From JBAYSY01 sp041675885 (GTDB lineage Bacteria > Pseudomonadota > Alphaproteobacteria > Rhodobacterales > Rhodobacteraceae), in NCBI GenBank assembly GCA_041675885.1, contig JBAYSY010000046.1, positions 1 to 19,770 of the forward strand: 19,770 nucleotides of DNA. Reading direction: 5' to 3'. Shown here piece by piece: positions 1-6,404 of the stretch. Both the position numbers and the translations under genes were made by a program. The notes beneath the pieces are model-generated. The model was given only the letters and a program-made list of their open reading frames with translations. It did not search any database and was not told the DNA's origin. How positions within the stretch are numbered: position 1 is the stretch's first letter; each line of letters begins with the position of its first letter.

Positions 1-408
1 CTCGCGCACGATCATGATGTCGAGACCCGCGACCACATCCTTCTTGAGGCTGGAGAAATCGGCCAGCGCGTCGAAACACTGCGCCGGGCGCAGGTTGGCG
101 AACAGGTCCATCTCCTTGCGCAGGCGCAAAAGCCCGCGCTCCGGTTTCACGCTGAAATCGAGGTTGTCGTATTTCGGCCCGCCCACCGCGCCGAGCAGCA
201 CCGCATCGACCGCCTGCGCCTTGGCCATGGTGTCGTCGTGCAAGGGGGTGCCGTGGGCGTCATAAGCGCAGCCGCCGACCAGATCCTCGCTCACGTCGAA
301 GGTGATCCCGCGTTTCGTGCCGAGCCAGGCGATGACCTTTCGCACCTCGGCCATGACCTCGGGGCCGATGCCGTCGCCGGGAAGGATGAGGATGGATGGA
401 TTGGCCAC
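1..408 (-). CDS. leuB: 3-isopropylmalate dehydrogenase, N-terminal part (cut by window edge)
   Basis: LeuB oxidises and decarboxylates 3-isopropylmalate with NAD+ in the third step of leucine biosynthesis, in the cytoplasm. The 136 codons present show the family start: PGDGIGPEV at residues 10-18, GAVGGPKYD at 73-81, and the substrate-binding stretch from ERGLLRLRKEMD to FANLRP at about 90-108. The last residues, IVRE, begin the next conserved block. The start is GTG: a strong GAGGGAG lies six bases before it, and the nearby upstream ATG is out of frame. About 230 residues of a usual 365-370 lie beyond the left edge. The neighbour downstream of its start is an unrelated minus-strand gene, and leuC/leuD are not visible. 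Confidence 0.95.
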   Translation of the reverse strand, partial: MANPSILILPGDGIGPEVMAEVRKVIAWLGTKRGITFDVSEDLVGGCAYDAHGTPLHDDTMAKAQAVDAVLLGAVGGPKYDNLDFSVKPERGLLRLRKEMDLFANLRPAQCFDALADFSSLKKDVVAGLDIMIVRE

Positions 409-494
409 GGTGATCTCCCTCGTTCATGCCGTCGGGGTGGCCTAGCCAATGGGTGCCGCGCGGTCAAGCGGACAAGGTGCGCGGGGCAGGGGGC

Positions 495-512
495 GGTGCG
501 CTCATGCGCACC
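495..512 (-). terminator. GC-rich hairpin after the OlsB-like gene
   Basis: GGTGCGC and GCGCACC form a perfect 7-bp stem around the loop TCAT, flanked by G-rich and C-rich runs that can extend it. It lies 30 bases past the stop of the minus-strand acyltransferase gene and before leuB, so termination or 3'-end protection is likely. There is no T-tract. The same stem with the loop TGAA recurs at 19558-19575. Confidence 0.45.
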
Positions 513-542
513 CCCCGCCCAACGGAGAACAGAACCCGGAGC

Positions 543-1298
543 TCAAACCGCCCCGACCGCATCGGCGCGCAGCAGCCGCGCCCGGGCCGGGGGCACGGCG
601 GCGATTTCCAGCCCGGTGAAGACATGCAGCGTGCCGAGGTCGCGATCCACCACCGCATGATCCGACACCCAGCCCCCCATGGCGAGGTAGGACCGCAGCA
701 AGGGCGGCATGCTGCGCAGCGCCCGCGCCGGGTCGGGCCGCTGCCCGGACAGCCTGCGGGCGAAGCGGTAAACTTCCTGCGCCTTGGCCTGCGCCTTGAC
801 CCGTGGCCACCAGCGTTTCGGCGCAAGGTGGCGTTCGCGCAGCATGGCGAAGGTGTCGGCATAGGCTTCGGTCTCGGTGCCCCGGAACGACGAACAGCCG
901 AACAGCATCCCGATCCGCTCATGATCGACGAAGCGGGTCAGCGCCGCCCAGGCAAGCCGCAATATATCGGGGTCGGTCCGGTCGGGGCGGATGCAGAACC
1001 GGCCCAGTTCGGCCATCGGCCCCTTGAACCGGCGCAGGGCGGACAATTCGTAGAACTGCGCCGAATAGCTGGTGCCGATCTCGCCGCCCGGGATCGCCAG
1101 CAGGCGGAAACAGCCGACCAGCGTGCCGCCGGGGGCCTCCTCGATCAGCATATGGCGGCAAAGCGGATCGAAAGCGTCCGCATCCGGCCCGTGCCCGCCG
1201 CGAAAGCACAGCCCGCGCAGGTGCTGGACCGCGCGGATGTCGCCGGGTCCGGTGGCGGGGCGAACCCGGTATCGGCCCTTGCACAACGGCACCATCAT
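543..1298 (-). CDS. OlsB-like GNAT-fold N-acyltransferase (probable ornithine lipid synthesis)
   Basis: This 251-residue protein resembles the hemolysin-like/OlsB acyltransferase family (Acetyltransf_5 type). OlsB transfers a 3-hydroxyacyl group from acyl-ACP to the alpha-amino group of ornithine, making lyso-ornithine lipid at the membrane. Visible family marks are an N-terminal RVRPATGPGDIRAVQHLR, the core YELSAL with ELGRFCIRPD at about 83-105, GCSSFRGT at 134-141, and a C-terminal LLRSYLAMGGWVSDHAVVDRD segment at about 200-220. Three in-frame ATGs lie close together (1304, 1298, 1295). I chose 1298 because AGAGG is six bases upstream of it and directly abuts 1304. The usual partner OlsA acyltransferase is not adjacent, so the exact substrate is inferred. 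Confidence 0.72.
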   Translation of the reverse strand: MMVPLCKGRYRVRPATGPGDIRAVQHLRGLCFRGGHGPDADAFDPLCRHMLIEEAPGGTLVGCFRLLAIPGGEIGTSYSAQFYELSALRRFKGPMAELGRFCIRPDRTDPDILRLAWAALTRFVDHERIGMLFGCSSFRGTETEAYADTFAMLRERHLAPKRWWPRVKAQAKAQEVYRFARRLSGQRPDPARALRSMPPLLRSYLAMGGWVSDHAVVDRDLGTLHVFTGLEIAAVPPARARLLRADAVGAV

Positions 1299-1376
1299 GA
1301 CCATCCTCTGTCGCAGCCCATGCCGGTATGGCACGATCCCTGTGACATGAGCATGACGAAAACGCAGAGGAAAGCC

Positions 1377-1781
1377 ATGAGTGTGAAAATCAGCCGCAGC
1401 GATGCCGAATGGCGGGCGCTGCTGCCGCGCGACGCCTATCTCGTCACCCGCCGCCACGCCACCGAACGGCCCTTCACCCCGCACGGATTTCCCGAGGGGC
1501 CGGGGCGCTACCTGTGTATCTGCTGCGGTGCGCCGCTGTTCGATCAGGCGGCGAAATACGACAGCGGCTCGGGCTGGCCCAGCTTCTGGCAGCCGGCCGG
1601 GGGGGCGGAACTGGGCACGACCGAAGACAACAGCCACGGCATGCGGCGCACCGAAGTGCATTGCGCCGCCTGCGAGGCGCATCTGGGCCACATCTTCCCC
1701 GACGGCCCCGCGCCCACCGGGCTGCGCTATTGCATCAACGGCGCGGCGTTGCGGTTCGAGGCGGAAACAGGGGAGGGGTAG
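1377..1781 (+). CDS. msrB: Peptide-methionine (R)-S-oxide reductase MsrB
   Basis: MsrB reduces the R epimer of methionine sulfoxide in oxidised proteins, using thioredoxin as electron donor. The 134-residue protein is complete and of normal length. It shows the family N-terminus (SDAEWRALL, then a TERPFT block), the zinc-binding pairs C47/C50 and C96/C99, GWPSFW at 66-71, and the catalytic cysteine C119 in RYCIN. AGAGGA lies five to six bases before the ATG. It is transcribed divergently from the OlsB-like gene, with a gap of about 78 bases in which I see no convincing promoter, and it converges on prpE across a structured repeat. Confidence 0.95.
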   Translation: MSVKISRSDAEWRALLPRDAYLVTRRHATERPFTPHGFPEGPGRYLCICCGAPLFDQAAKYDSGSGWPSFWQPAGGAELGTTEDNSHGMRRTEVHCAACEAHLGHIFPDGPAPTGLRYCINGAALRFEAETGEG

Positions 1782-1820
1782 GAAAAGGGGGCCTTCCGCC
1801 CCCTCTTGCGCCTGACGGCG

Positions 1821-1957
1821 CAATTGTTCGCCGCTAAAAGCCTTCCACTGGAAGGTTTCCTTAACGCGGCTCACCCAGAGGATACTTTCATCACGGTGAA
1901 GAACAGGAAGCACCTCTACATCTTCACCGTGAAAGAAATATCCCCGCCGGAGGCTCC
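1821..1957 (+). repeat. Structured interspersed repeat, family 1, copy A
   Basis: This 137-base element fills the gap between the convergent genes msrB and prpE. It holds three hairpins. The first is centred on CCTTCCACTGGAAGG (1841-1855) and is extended by flanking GCCGC/GCGGC. The second is large (1880-1943) with an uninterrupted 11-bp stem, CACGGTGAAGA with TCTTCACCGTG. The third is GCCGGAG/CTCCGGC at 1946-1960, just over the end. Copy B at 5249-5385 is the same element inverted, with 130 of 137 bases identical by hand alignment and no indels. One frame is open through both copies, but five of the seven differences change an amino acid, which argues against a selected protein. It probably acts as a two-way terminator or REP/BIME-like element. 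Confidence 0.85.
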
Positions 1958-2038
1958 GGCACTCGCTGCCCGCGCGACGGCGGGCAGTGAGCGCGGCCTT
2001 TCAGCCCGCGCCCGACAGGCGCGCGCGCCCGGCCCTGT

Positions 2039-3946
2039 TCAGGACGCCGCGTCCCGGCGCTGCGGATAGCCCAGACCGGCAAGCGCCGTGCGGATCTCGT
2101 CGAGGATCGCCGGGTCGTCGATGGTGGCGGGAACCTTGAAGTCCTCGCCATCGGCGATCTTCGCCATGGTCGCGCGCAATATCTTGCCCGAGCGGGTCTT
2201 GGGCAGCCGGTCCACCACGCAACCCAGCCGGAATGCCGCCACCGGGCCGATCCGCTCGCGCACCAGTTCCACGCAATCGGCCACCACCTGCGCCGGATCG
2301 GTCGCAGCGCCCTTGTTCAGGCACAGGAATCCCATCGGCACCTGGCCCTTCAGGTCGTCCGCCACCCCGATCACCGCGCATTCGGCGACATCGGGATGCG
2401 CCGCCAGCACCTCCTCCATCGCGCCGGTCGAAAGCCGGTGACCGGCGACGTTGATCACGTCGTCGGTGCGCGCCATGATGTAGAGATAGCCGTCATCGTC
2501 GATATAGCCCGCGTCGCCGGTCTCGTAATAGCCGGGGAAATGGTCGAGATAGGACTTGCGGAACCGTTCCTCGGCGTTCCACAGGCCGGGCAGCGTGCCG
2601 GGCGGCAAGGGCAGTTTCACCGCGATGGCGCCCAGCGTGCCCGGCGCGACCGGGTGGCCACCCTCGTCCAGCACCTGCACGTCGTAGCCCGGCATCGGCA
2701 CCGAGGGGCTGCCGTGCCTGACCGGCAAAAGCTCCACCCCCACCGGGTTGGCGACGATGGGCCAGCCGGTCTCGGTCTGCCACCAGTGGTCGATCACCGG
2801 CACCTTCAGGTGGGTCTCGGCCCAGGCGATGGTGTCGGGGTCGGCGCGTTCGCCCGCGAGGTAGAGGGTGCGCAGGCTCGACAGGTCGTAATCGCCGATC
2901 AGCTTCCCCGCCGGATCCTCGCGCTTGATCGCCCGGAAGGCGGTGGGGGCGGTGAAGAAGCTGGCGACCCGGTGGTCCTCGATCACCCGCCAGAAGGTGC
3001 CCGCGTCCGGGGTGCCCACGGGTTTCCCCTCGAAGACGATGGTGGTGTTGCCGTGAATGAGCGGCGCATAGCAGATGTAGCTGTGGCCGACGACCCAGCC
3101 CACGTCCGAGGCGGCCCAGAACACCTCGCCCGGCTCGACGTTGTAGATGTTCCGCATCGTCCAGTTGAGCGCGACCAGATGCCCGCCCGTCGGGCGCAAC
3201 ACGCCCTTCGGCTGCCCGGTGGTGCCCGAGGTGTAGAGGATATAGGCCGGGTGGTTCCCTTCGACCGGCACGCAGTCCGCGGGCTCGGCGCCATACTGGA
3301 AGCCGTGCCATCCGTGGTCGCGGCCCTCGGTCAGCTTCGCCACCTCCTGCTCGCGTTGCAGGATCACGCAGAACTCGGGCTTGTGCGCGGCCATGTCGAT
3401 CGCGCCGTCGAGCAGGGGCTTGTAATGCACCACCCGCCCCGGCTCGATCCCGCAGGAGGCGGCGAGGATCGCCTTCGGTTTCGCATCGTCGATCCGCGTC
3501 GCCAGTTCCCGCGCCGCGAAGCCGCCGAACACCACCGAATGGATGGCGCCGATCCGGGTGCAGGCCAGCATCGCCTCCAGCGCCTCGGGCACCATCGGCA
3601 TGTAGATGATCACCCGGTCGCCCTTTGCCACCCCCTGCCGCGCCAGCGCGCCCGCGAGCCGCGCCACCCGCTCCTGCAACTCGGCATAGGTGATCTTCTG
3701 GATGGTGCCGGTCACCGGGCTGTCGTGGATGATGGCAAGCTGCCCGCCGCGCCCGGCGGCGACATGGCGATCGACCGCGTTCCAGCAGGTGTTGACCAGC
3801 CCGTCGGAGAACCATTCGTAAAACGGTGCGCGTTCGGCATCGAGCGCGCGCGAGGGCGGGCGCACCCAGTCGATCGCCTCGGCGGCCTGCATCCAGAACC
3901 CTTCCGGGTCGGCCTTCCAGTCGGCATAGAGTTCCCGGTAGCCCAT
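2039..3946 (-). CDS. prpE: Propionate-CoA ligase (propionyl-CoA synthetase)
   Basis: This enzyme activates propionate to propionyl-CoA through an acyl-adenylate, feeding the methylcitrate or methylmalonyl-CoA route. The 635 residues match the acetyl/propionyl-CoA synthetase family over its full length. They show an N-terminal YRELYADWKADPEGFW block, the ATP-binding YTSGTTGQPKG at 238-248, WWQTETGW at 389-396, YYETGD at 473-478, and the C-terminal catalytic lysine K588 in PKTRSGK. The segments VGWVVGHSYICYAPL and EGKPVGTPDAGTFWR favour PrpE over Acs. The start is the ATG at 3946, because GGGAGG lies seven bases upstream; a TTG five codons earlier sits on that SD and is unlikely. No prpBCD genes are nearby. 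An acetate-preferring homologue is the main alternative. Confidence 0.9.
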   Translation of the reverse strand: MGYRELYADWKADPEGFWMQAAEAIDWVRPPSRALDAERAPFYEWFSDGLVNTCWNAVDRHVAAGRGGQLAIIHDSPVTGTIQKITYAELQERVARLAGALARQGVAKGDRVIIYMPMVPEALEAMLACTRIGAIHSVVFGGFAARELATRIDDAKPKAILAASCGIEPGRVVHYKPLLDGAIDMAAHKPEFCVILQREQEVAKLTEGRDHGWHGFQYGAEPADCVPVEGNHPAYILYTSGTTGQPKGVLRPTGGHLVALNWTMRNIYNVEPGEVFWAASDVGWVVGHSYICYAPLIHGNTTIVFEGKPVGTPDAGTFWRVIEDHRVASFFTAPTAFRAIKREDPAGKLIGDYDLSSLRTLYLAGERADPDTIAWAETHLKVPVIDHWWQTETGWPIVANPVGVELLPVRHGSPSVPMPGYDVQVLDEGGHPVAPGTLGAIAVKLPLPPGTLPGLWNAEERFRKSYLDHFPGYYETGDAGYIDDDGYLYIMARTDDVINVAGHRLSTGAMEEVLAAHPDVAECAVIGVADDLKGQVPMGFLCLNKGAATDPAQVVADCVELVRERIGPVAAFRLGCVVDRLPKTRSGKILRATMAKIADGEDFKVPATIDDPAILDEIRTALAGLGYPQRRDAAS

Positions 3947-3964
3947 GGCATATCCTCCCAACGC

Positions 3965-4011
3965 TTACGCTTTGTTACGGCGCGGCGCGGGGGGGCACAA
4001 GATTGTTACGC
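3965..4011 (-). promoter_or_regulatory. Putative prpE promoter with phased TTACGS motifs
   Basis: On the minus strand TTGTGC (3995-4000) and TAACAA (3972-3977) are separated by 17 bases and sit a suitable distance before the prpE SD. Each matches the sigma-70 consensus only partly. Reading the plus strand, TTACGC (3965), TTACGG (3975) and TTACGC (4006) start 10 and 31 bases apart, close to one and three helical turns, and the second overlaps the proposed -10 box. This suggests a regulator that reads one face of the DNA. The regulator is unknown; the TTTGCAAA-type sites of PccR-like regulators are not seen. Confidence 0.35.
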
Positions 4012-4073
4012 AACTGTTTTGTGGCGGTGGCGGGCAGAAAAAGCGGGCGAAACGCCGGATGCGGGCACTTCTT

Positions 4074-4111
4074 GCCCTCTGATGCACCCGGACCGGCGAT
4101 TGCACGAGGGC
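4074..4111 (-). terminator. Hairpin after the lipoprotein gene
   Basis: GCCCT (4074-4078) pairs with AGGGC (4107-4111), and inside it TGCA (4083-4086) pairs with TGCA (4101-4104), with a CCGG-rich tip. The structure starts 13 bases past the stop of the minus-strand lipoprotein gene, which suits a terminator or 3'-end stabiliser. No T-run follows. Confidence 0.4.
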
Positions 4112-4123
4112 AGCCCGCCCCCC

Positions 4124-4573
4124 TTAACGTCGCGCGCTGCGGGCGTTTCCGGCGCCGGTCACGGTGATCGTGCGGATCCCTTCCAGCCGGATGCGCGACA
4201 GGTGGGTGGCCACCGTCACCTCGCGCGATTGCGGGGTCGAGACCCGCCGGGCCTCGGACGGGGGGGCAAGCACGAAGCGATAGGCGATCGTGTCCTCGCG
4301 GCCCGAATCGTAAAGCACCAGCGCGCCGTCCCACCAGCCCTGCGTCGGCGGCAGGCCGGTGGCGCGGACGATGGCGCCGTCGCTGGTGGGCTCGACCGCC
4401 AGCGTGACCACCTGTTCGACCAGCGGCCGGGTATCGGCCGTTTCCACCGCGACGGCGGCGGTCTGTTCCGAGCGGCCGAACCAGTTGAACGGGTTGAGCC
4501 GCGATTCGCGCGCCGCGCCGCAGGCGCCGACGAACAACACCATCGCCAGCGCGGCAATCAGCGGTTTGCGCAT
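4124..4573 (-). CDS. Small predicted lipoprotein of unknown function
   Basis: The 149-residue protein starts with a lipoprotein signal peptide: two basic residues, a hydrophobic stretch, and the lipobox VGAC ending at C18, so it is likely lipid-anchored in the cell envelope. The mature part begins with an NPFNWFGRSE segment, seen in conserved hypothetical lipoproteins of Rhodobacterales (from memory). A compact domain of alternating strand-like stretches follows (VVTLAVEPTSDGAIVRATGLPP, then GWWDGALVLYD). I cannot assign a function. GGGGGAT lies three bases before the ATG, close but usable. The gene is transcribed away from sufE, and the shared upstream region carries a 16-bp tandem repeat. 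Confidence 0.75.
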   Translation of the reverse strand: MRKPLIAALAMVLFVGACGAARESRLNPFNWFGRSEQTAAVAVETADTRPLVEQVVTLAVEPTSDGAIVRATGLPPTQGWWDGALVLYDSGREDTIAYRFVLAPPSEARRVSTPQSREVTVATHLSRIRLEGIRTITVTGAGNARSARR

Positions 4574-4583
4574 TCGATCCCCC

Positions 4584-4647
4584 TAATGTGGCTGGCCCCC
4601 AATGCAGTTGGCCGTCAATGCAGCCGACCGCCAGTGCGGCCGGTTCC
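4584..4647. repeat. Four-unit 16-bp degenerate tandem repeat
   Basis: Four successive 16-base units start at 4584, 4600, 4616 and 4632. A working consensus is CAATGCRGCYGGCCSC, and almost all differences between units are transitions. The array begins about ten bases upstream of the lipoprotein start codon and ends about 110 bases before sufE, within their shared intergenic region. It may be an iterated protein-binding site or a slippage-derived array. Confidence 0.6.
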
Positions 4648-4731
4648 CTTCCCCTTGGGTATCGCAGCCCGCGCGGTTTGAAAACCCGCTGTGCGCGGGC
4701 AAGGCTGGACCTTCGTGCCGCGGCATCCTAC

Positions 4732-4745
4732 CTGACACAGGTCAG
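4732..4745 (+). promoter_or_regulatory. CTGAC-N4-GTCAG palindrome before the sufE SD
   Basis: CTGAC and GTCAG form a perfect inverted repeat around ACAG, directly before the CAGGAG Shine-Dalgarno of sufE. It could be an operator or a small leader hairpin. Iron- and Fe-S-responsive regulators of Rhodobacterales are reported to use TGA/TCA-type palindromes. The spacing here is shorter than the TGA-N9-TCA form I recall for RirA, so no regulator is assigned. Confidence 0.3.
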
Positions 4746-4757
4746 CAGGAGAATCCG

Positions 4758-5168
4758 ATGGCCACCGCCGCCTTTGAAGAGATCGCCGAAACCTTCGAGT
4801 TCCTCGACGACTGGGAAGACCGCTACCGGCATGTGATCGAACTGGGCAAGGCCATGCCGCCCTTGGACGACGCCTTCCGGGTGCCCGCCACCAAGGTCGA
4901 GGGCTGCGCGAGTCAGGTCTGGCTGCATCCGCGCATCGAGGGCGGGCGGTTCGACTTCGCGGGCGACAGCGACGCGATGATCGTGCGCGGGCTGATCGCG
5001 GTGCTGCATGCGCTCTATTCCGGCCTGCCGGTGGGTGAGGTGGGCCGGGTCGATGCCGGGGCGGAACTGGCGCGGCTCGGCCTTGACGGCCACCTGTCGG
5101 CGCAACGCTCGAACGGGCTGCGGGCGATGGTGGGGCGGATCCGGCTGCTGGCCGGGGCGGCGGGTTGA
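4758..5168 (+). CDS. sufE: Cysteine desulfuration protein SufE
   Basis: SufE accepts persulfide sulfur from the cysteine desulfurase SufS and passes it to the SufBCD scaffold for Fe-S cluster assembly. The 136-residue protein is of usual length and complete. It carries the family signature VEGCASQVWL with the sulfur-accepting cysteine C50, preceded by FEFLDDWEDRYRHVIELGKAMPPL, a typical N-terminal helix pair. A clear AGGAG lies seven bases before the ATG. No other suf genes are in the window, as is common for stand-alone sufE. A 14-bp palindrome abuts the SD, and a hairpin followed by repeat copy B lies downstream. Confidence 0.93.
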   Translation: MATAAFEEIAETFEFLDDWEDRYRHVIELGKAMPPLDDAFRVPATKVEGCASQVWLHPRIEGGRFDFAGDSDAMIVRGLIAVLHALYSGLPVGEVGRVDAGAELARLGLDGHLSAQRSNGLRAMVGRIRLLAGAAG

Positions 5169-5174
5169 GGGGCG

Positions 5175-5191
5175 CGCGCCCTTCGGGCGCG
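5175..5191 (+). terminator. Hairpin after sufE
   Basis: CGCGCCC and GGGCGCG form a perfect 7-bp stem around TTC, starting six bases past the sufE stop. This fits a 3'-end terminator or stabilising hairpin. No T-run follows. Confidence 0.45.
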
Positions 5192-5248
5192 GGGCTGTAG
5201 GCCGGGGGCGGGGAATGCCTGCCCGGCGTTCTGCAAGCGGAGAGTTCG

Positions 5249-5385
5249 GGAGCCTCCGGCGGGGATATTTCTTTCACGGTGAAGATGTAGAGGCGCTTCC
5301 TGTTCTTCACCGTGATGAAAATATCCTCGGGGTGAGCCGCGTTAAGAAAGGCTTCCAGTGGAAGGCTTTCAGCGGCGAACAATTG
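5249..5385 (-). repeat. Structured interspersed repeat, family 1, copy B (inverted)
   Basis: This is the reverse-complement copy of the element at 1821-1957, 137 bases with seven substitutions and no indels. It again lies between two convergent genes (sufE and the DUF1638 gene). The main hairpin is more complete than in copy A: the outer GGATATTT arm matches its partner perfectly, and the 11-bp CACGGTGAAGA stem is unchanged. The first hairpin keeps its CTTCCA core with one mismatch and four further pairs. The third hairpin is largely lost. Confidence 0.85.
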
Positions 5386-5448
5386 GCCGCAGGCCAAGAG
5401 GGGGCAGACGGCCCCCTTGCCCGGTCGGGCACAAGCGGGAGGCCCCGT

Positions 5449-6096
5449 TCAGTCCGCCACCTTCCCCAGCACCGTGGCCAGATCGCCGTAGCCGGTCAGG
5501 CGCCGCTCGTAGGCCAGCCCCAGCCGTCCGGCGCAGGCGCGGGCCTTTTCGTCCAGCGCCGGATCGTCGGTCTGGGCCTGATAGATCAGCTTCTCGTAAT
5601 TGCCGAACATCATCTCCACCAGTTCCGGATGCCGGTCGAACCCCATCGGTTTCCAGACGAAGGCGTCGAACTGGCGCACCAGGAAGTCGGTCAGGTAGAA
5701 GGCGGTGATCTCGTCCTCGGCATGGGCGGCGAAGGCGGCGTTGCCCTCGAAGAAGCTGTAGCAATGCGGCCCCTCGACCATGCCGACGCCCAGTTCGGCG
5801 CATTTCGCCGCCAGAAGCCCGCCGGTGCCGCAATCGGCATAGACGACGAAGACATCCTCATACTCCGCCCGCCGGGCCTTTACCGCCGCCTCGACCGCGG
5901 CCGGGATGCGGTCGGGCCACAGGTGCAGGTTGGCAGGCAGGCATTGCAGGTCGAGATGGGTCCAGCCGTTCAGCCGCTTGAGTGCGAGGATCTCATGCGC
6001 CAGCGCGCCGCAGGCAATGAGCAGGATGCGCCCGGCGCGGTCGGGGTCGGGGGCGAGGCCCTCGACCGTCAGTTTCCTGTCGTCGGGGGCGCTCAT
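5449..6096 (-). CDS. DUF1638 domain protein
   Basis: The 215-residue protein matches the DUF1638 pattern from memory. An N-terminal RILLIACGAL (C29) is followed by LPANLHLWPDRIP (53-65), then VVYADCGTGG (C89), then EGPHCYSFFEGNAAF (C112). These three conserved cysteines suggest metal or cofactor binding. In methanogens and some Rhodobacterales DUF1638 genes occur beside corrinoid-protein methyltransferase genes; none is present here, so the role stays open. The ATG at 6096 overlaps the stop of the upstream small membrane gene by four bases (ATGA), which supports this start and translational coupling. The protein looks soluble. Confidence 0.8.
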   Translation of the reverse strand: MSAPDDRKLTVEGLAPDPDRAGRILLIACGALAHEILALKRLNGWTHLDLQCLPANLHLWPDRIPAAVEAAVKARRAEYEDVFVVYADCGTGGLLAAKCAELGVGMVEGPHCYSFFEGNAAFAAHAEDEITAFYLTDFLVRQFDAFVWKPMGFDRHPELVEMMFGNYEKLIYQAQTDDPALDEKARACAGRLGLAYERRLTGYGDLATVLGKVAD

Positions 6097-6272
6097 TTCC
6101 CGCCCCCGTGCCGGAACAGGGCCAGACGGGCGAGCAATGCCGTCAGCAGCAACACGGCCAGCGCCGTGCCGCCGCTTTCGGCCGCGAATCCGCCGAAGAC
6201 GTAGCCGAACCCCACGGTCAGACCGGCGGCGGCCACCACCGCGGCAAGGATCAGGGCGAAGCGAAGCGGCAT
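6093..6272 (-). CDS. Small two-helix membrane protein
   Basis: This 59-residue protein has two hydrophobic segments, about residues 4-27 (LRFALILAAVVAAAGLTVGF) and 36-55 (ALAVLLLTALLARLAL), and a short basic tail (RHGGGK). It is probably an inner-membrane hairpin protein of unknown function. AAGGAGA lies seven bases before the ATG. Its stop overlaps the start of the DUF1638 gene by four bases, so the two are co-translated and perhaps act together. The frame could open upstream, but the SD favours this start. Confidence 0.72.
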   Translation of the reverse strand: MPLRFALILAAVVAAAGLTVGFGYVFGGFAAESGGTALAVLLLTALLARLALFRHGGGK

Positions 6273-6404
6273 GGCGGGTCTCCTTGCCCCGGATGTGGGG
6301 CCGGGCGCGGGCGGGCGCAAGCCCCGTTCCGACCGGGCGGGGCCGATCCGCGACAGGATTCCCCAAGGCCCGGTCCCCCGGGCGCGGAAACCCGGCGCGG
6401 CACC

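Noticed and set aside
1806..2069. Open frame of 87 codons through repeat copy A (similar frame in copy B)
   Set aside because: The two copies give similar peptides, but most nucleotide changes are non-synonymous and the flanks diverge completely. No SD precedes the start. The repeat and hairpin explanation is better.
4584..4647. The tandem units as a CRISPR array
   Set aside because: The units are contiguous 16-mers with no spacers and no cas genes nearby.
2396..4681. A 761-codon open frame on the plus strand
   Set aside because: It lies antisense to prpE and the lipoprotein gene, whose proteins have clear family motifs. Its translation is Arg/His/Gly/Pro-rich and resembles no protein; it is an effect of high GC and third-position bias.
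1821..5385. The inverted repeats as ends of a composite transposon
   Set aside because: No transposase gene lies between them, the enclosed genes (prpE, lipoprotein, sufE) look native, no target-site duplication is visible, and a third rearranged copy lies far away.
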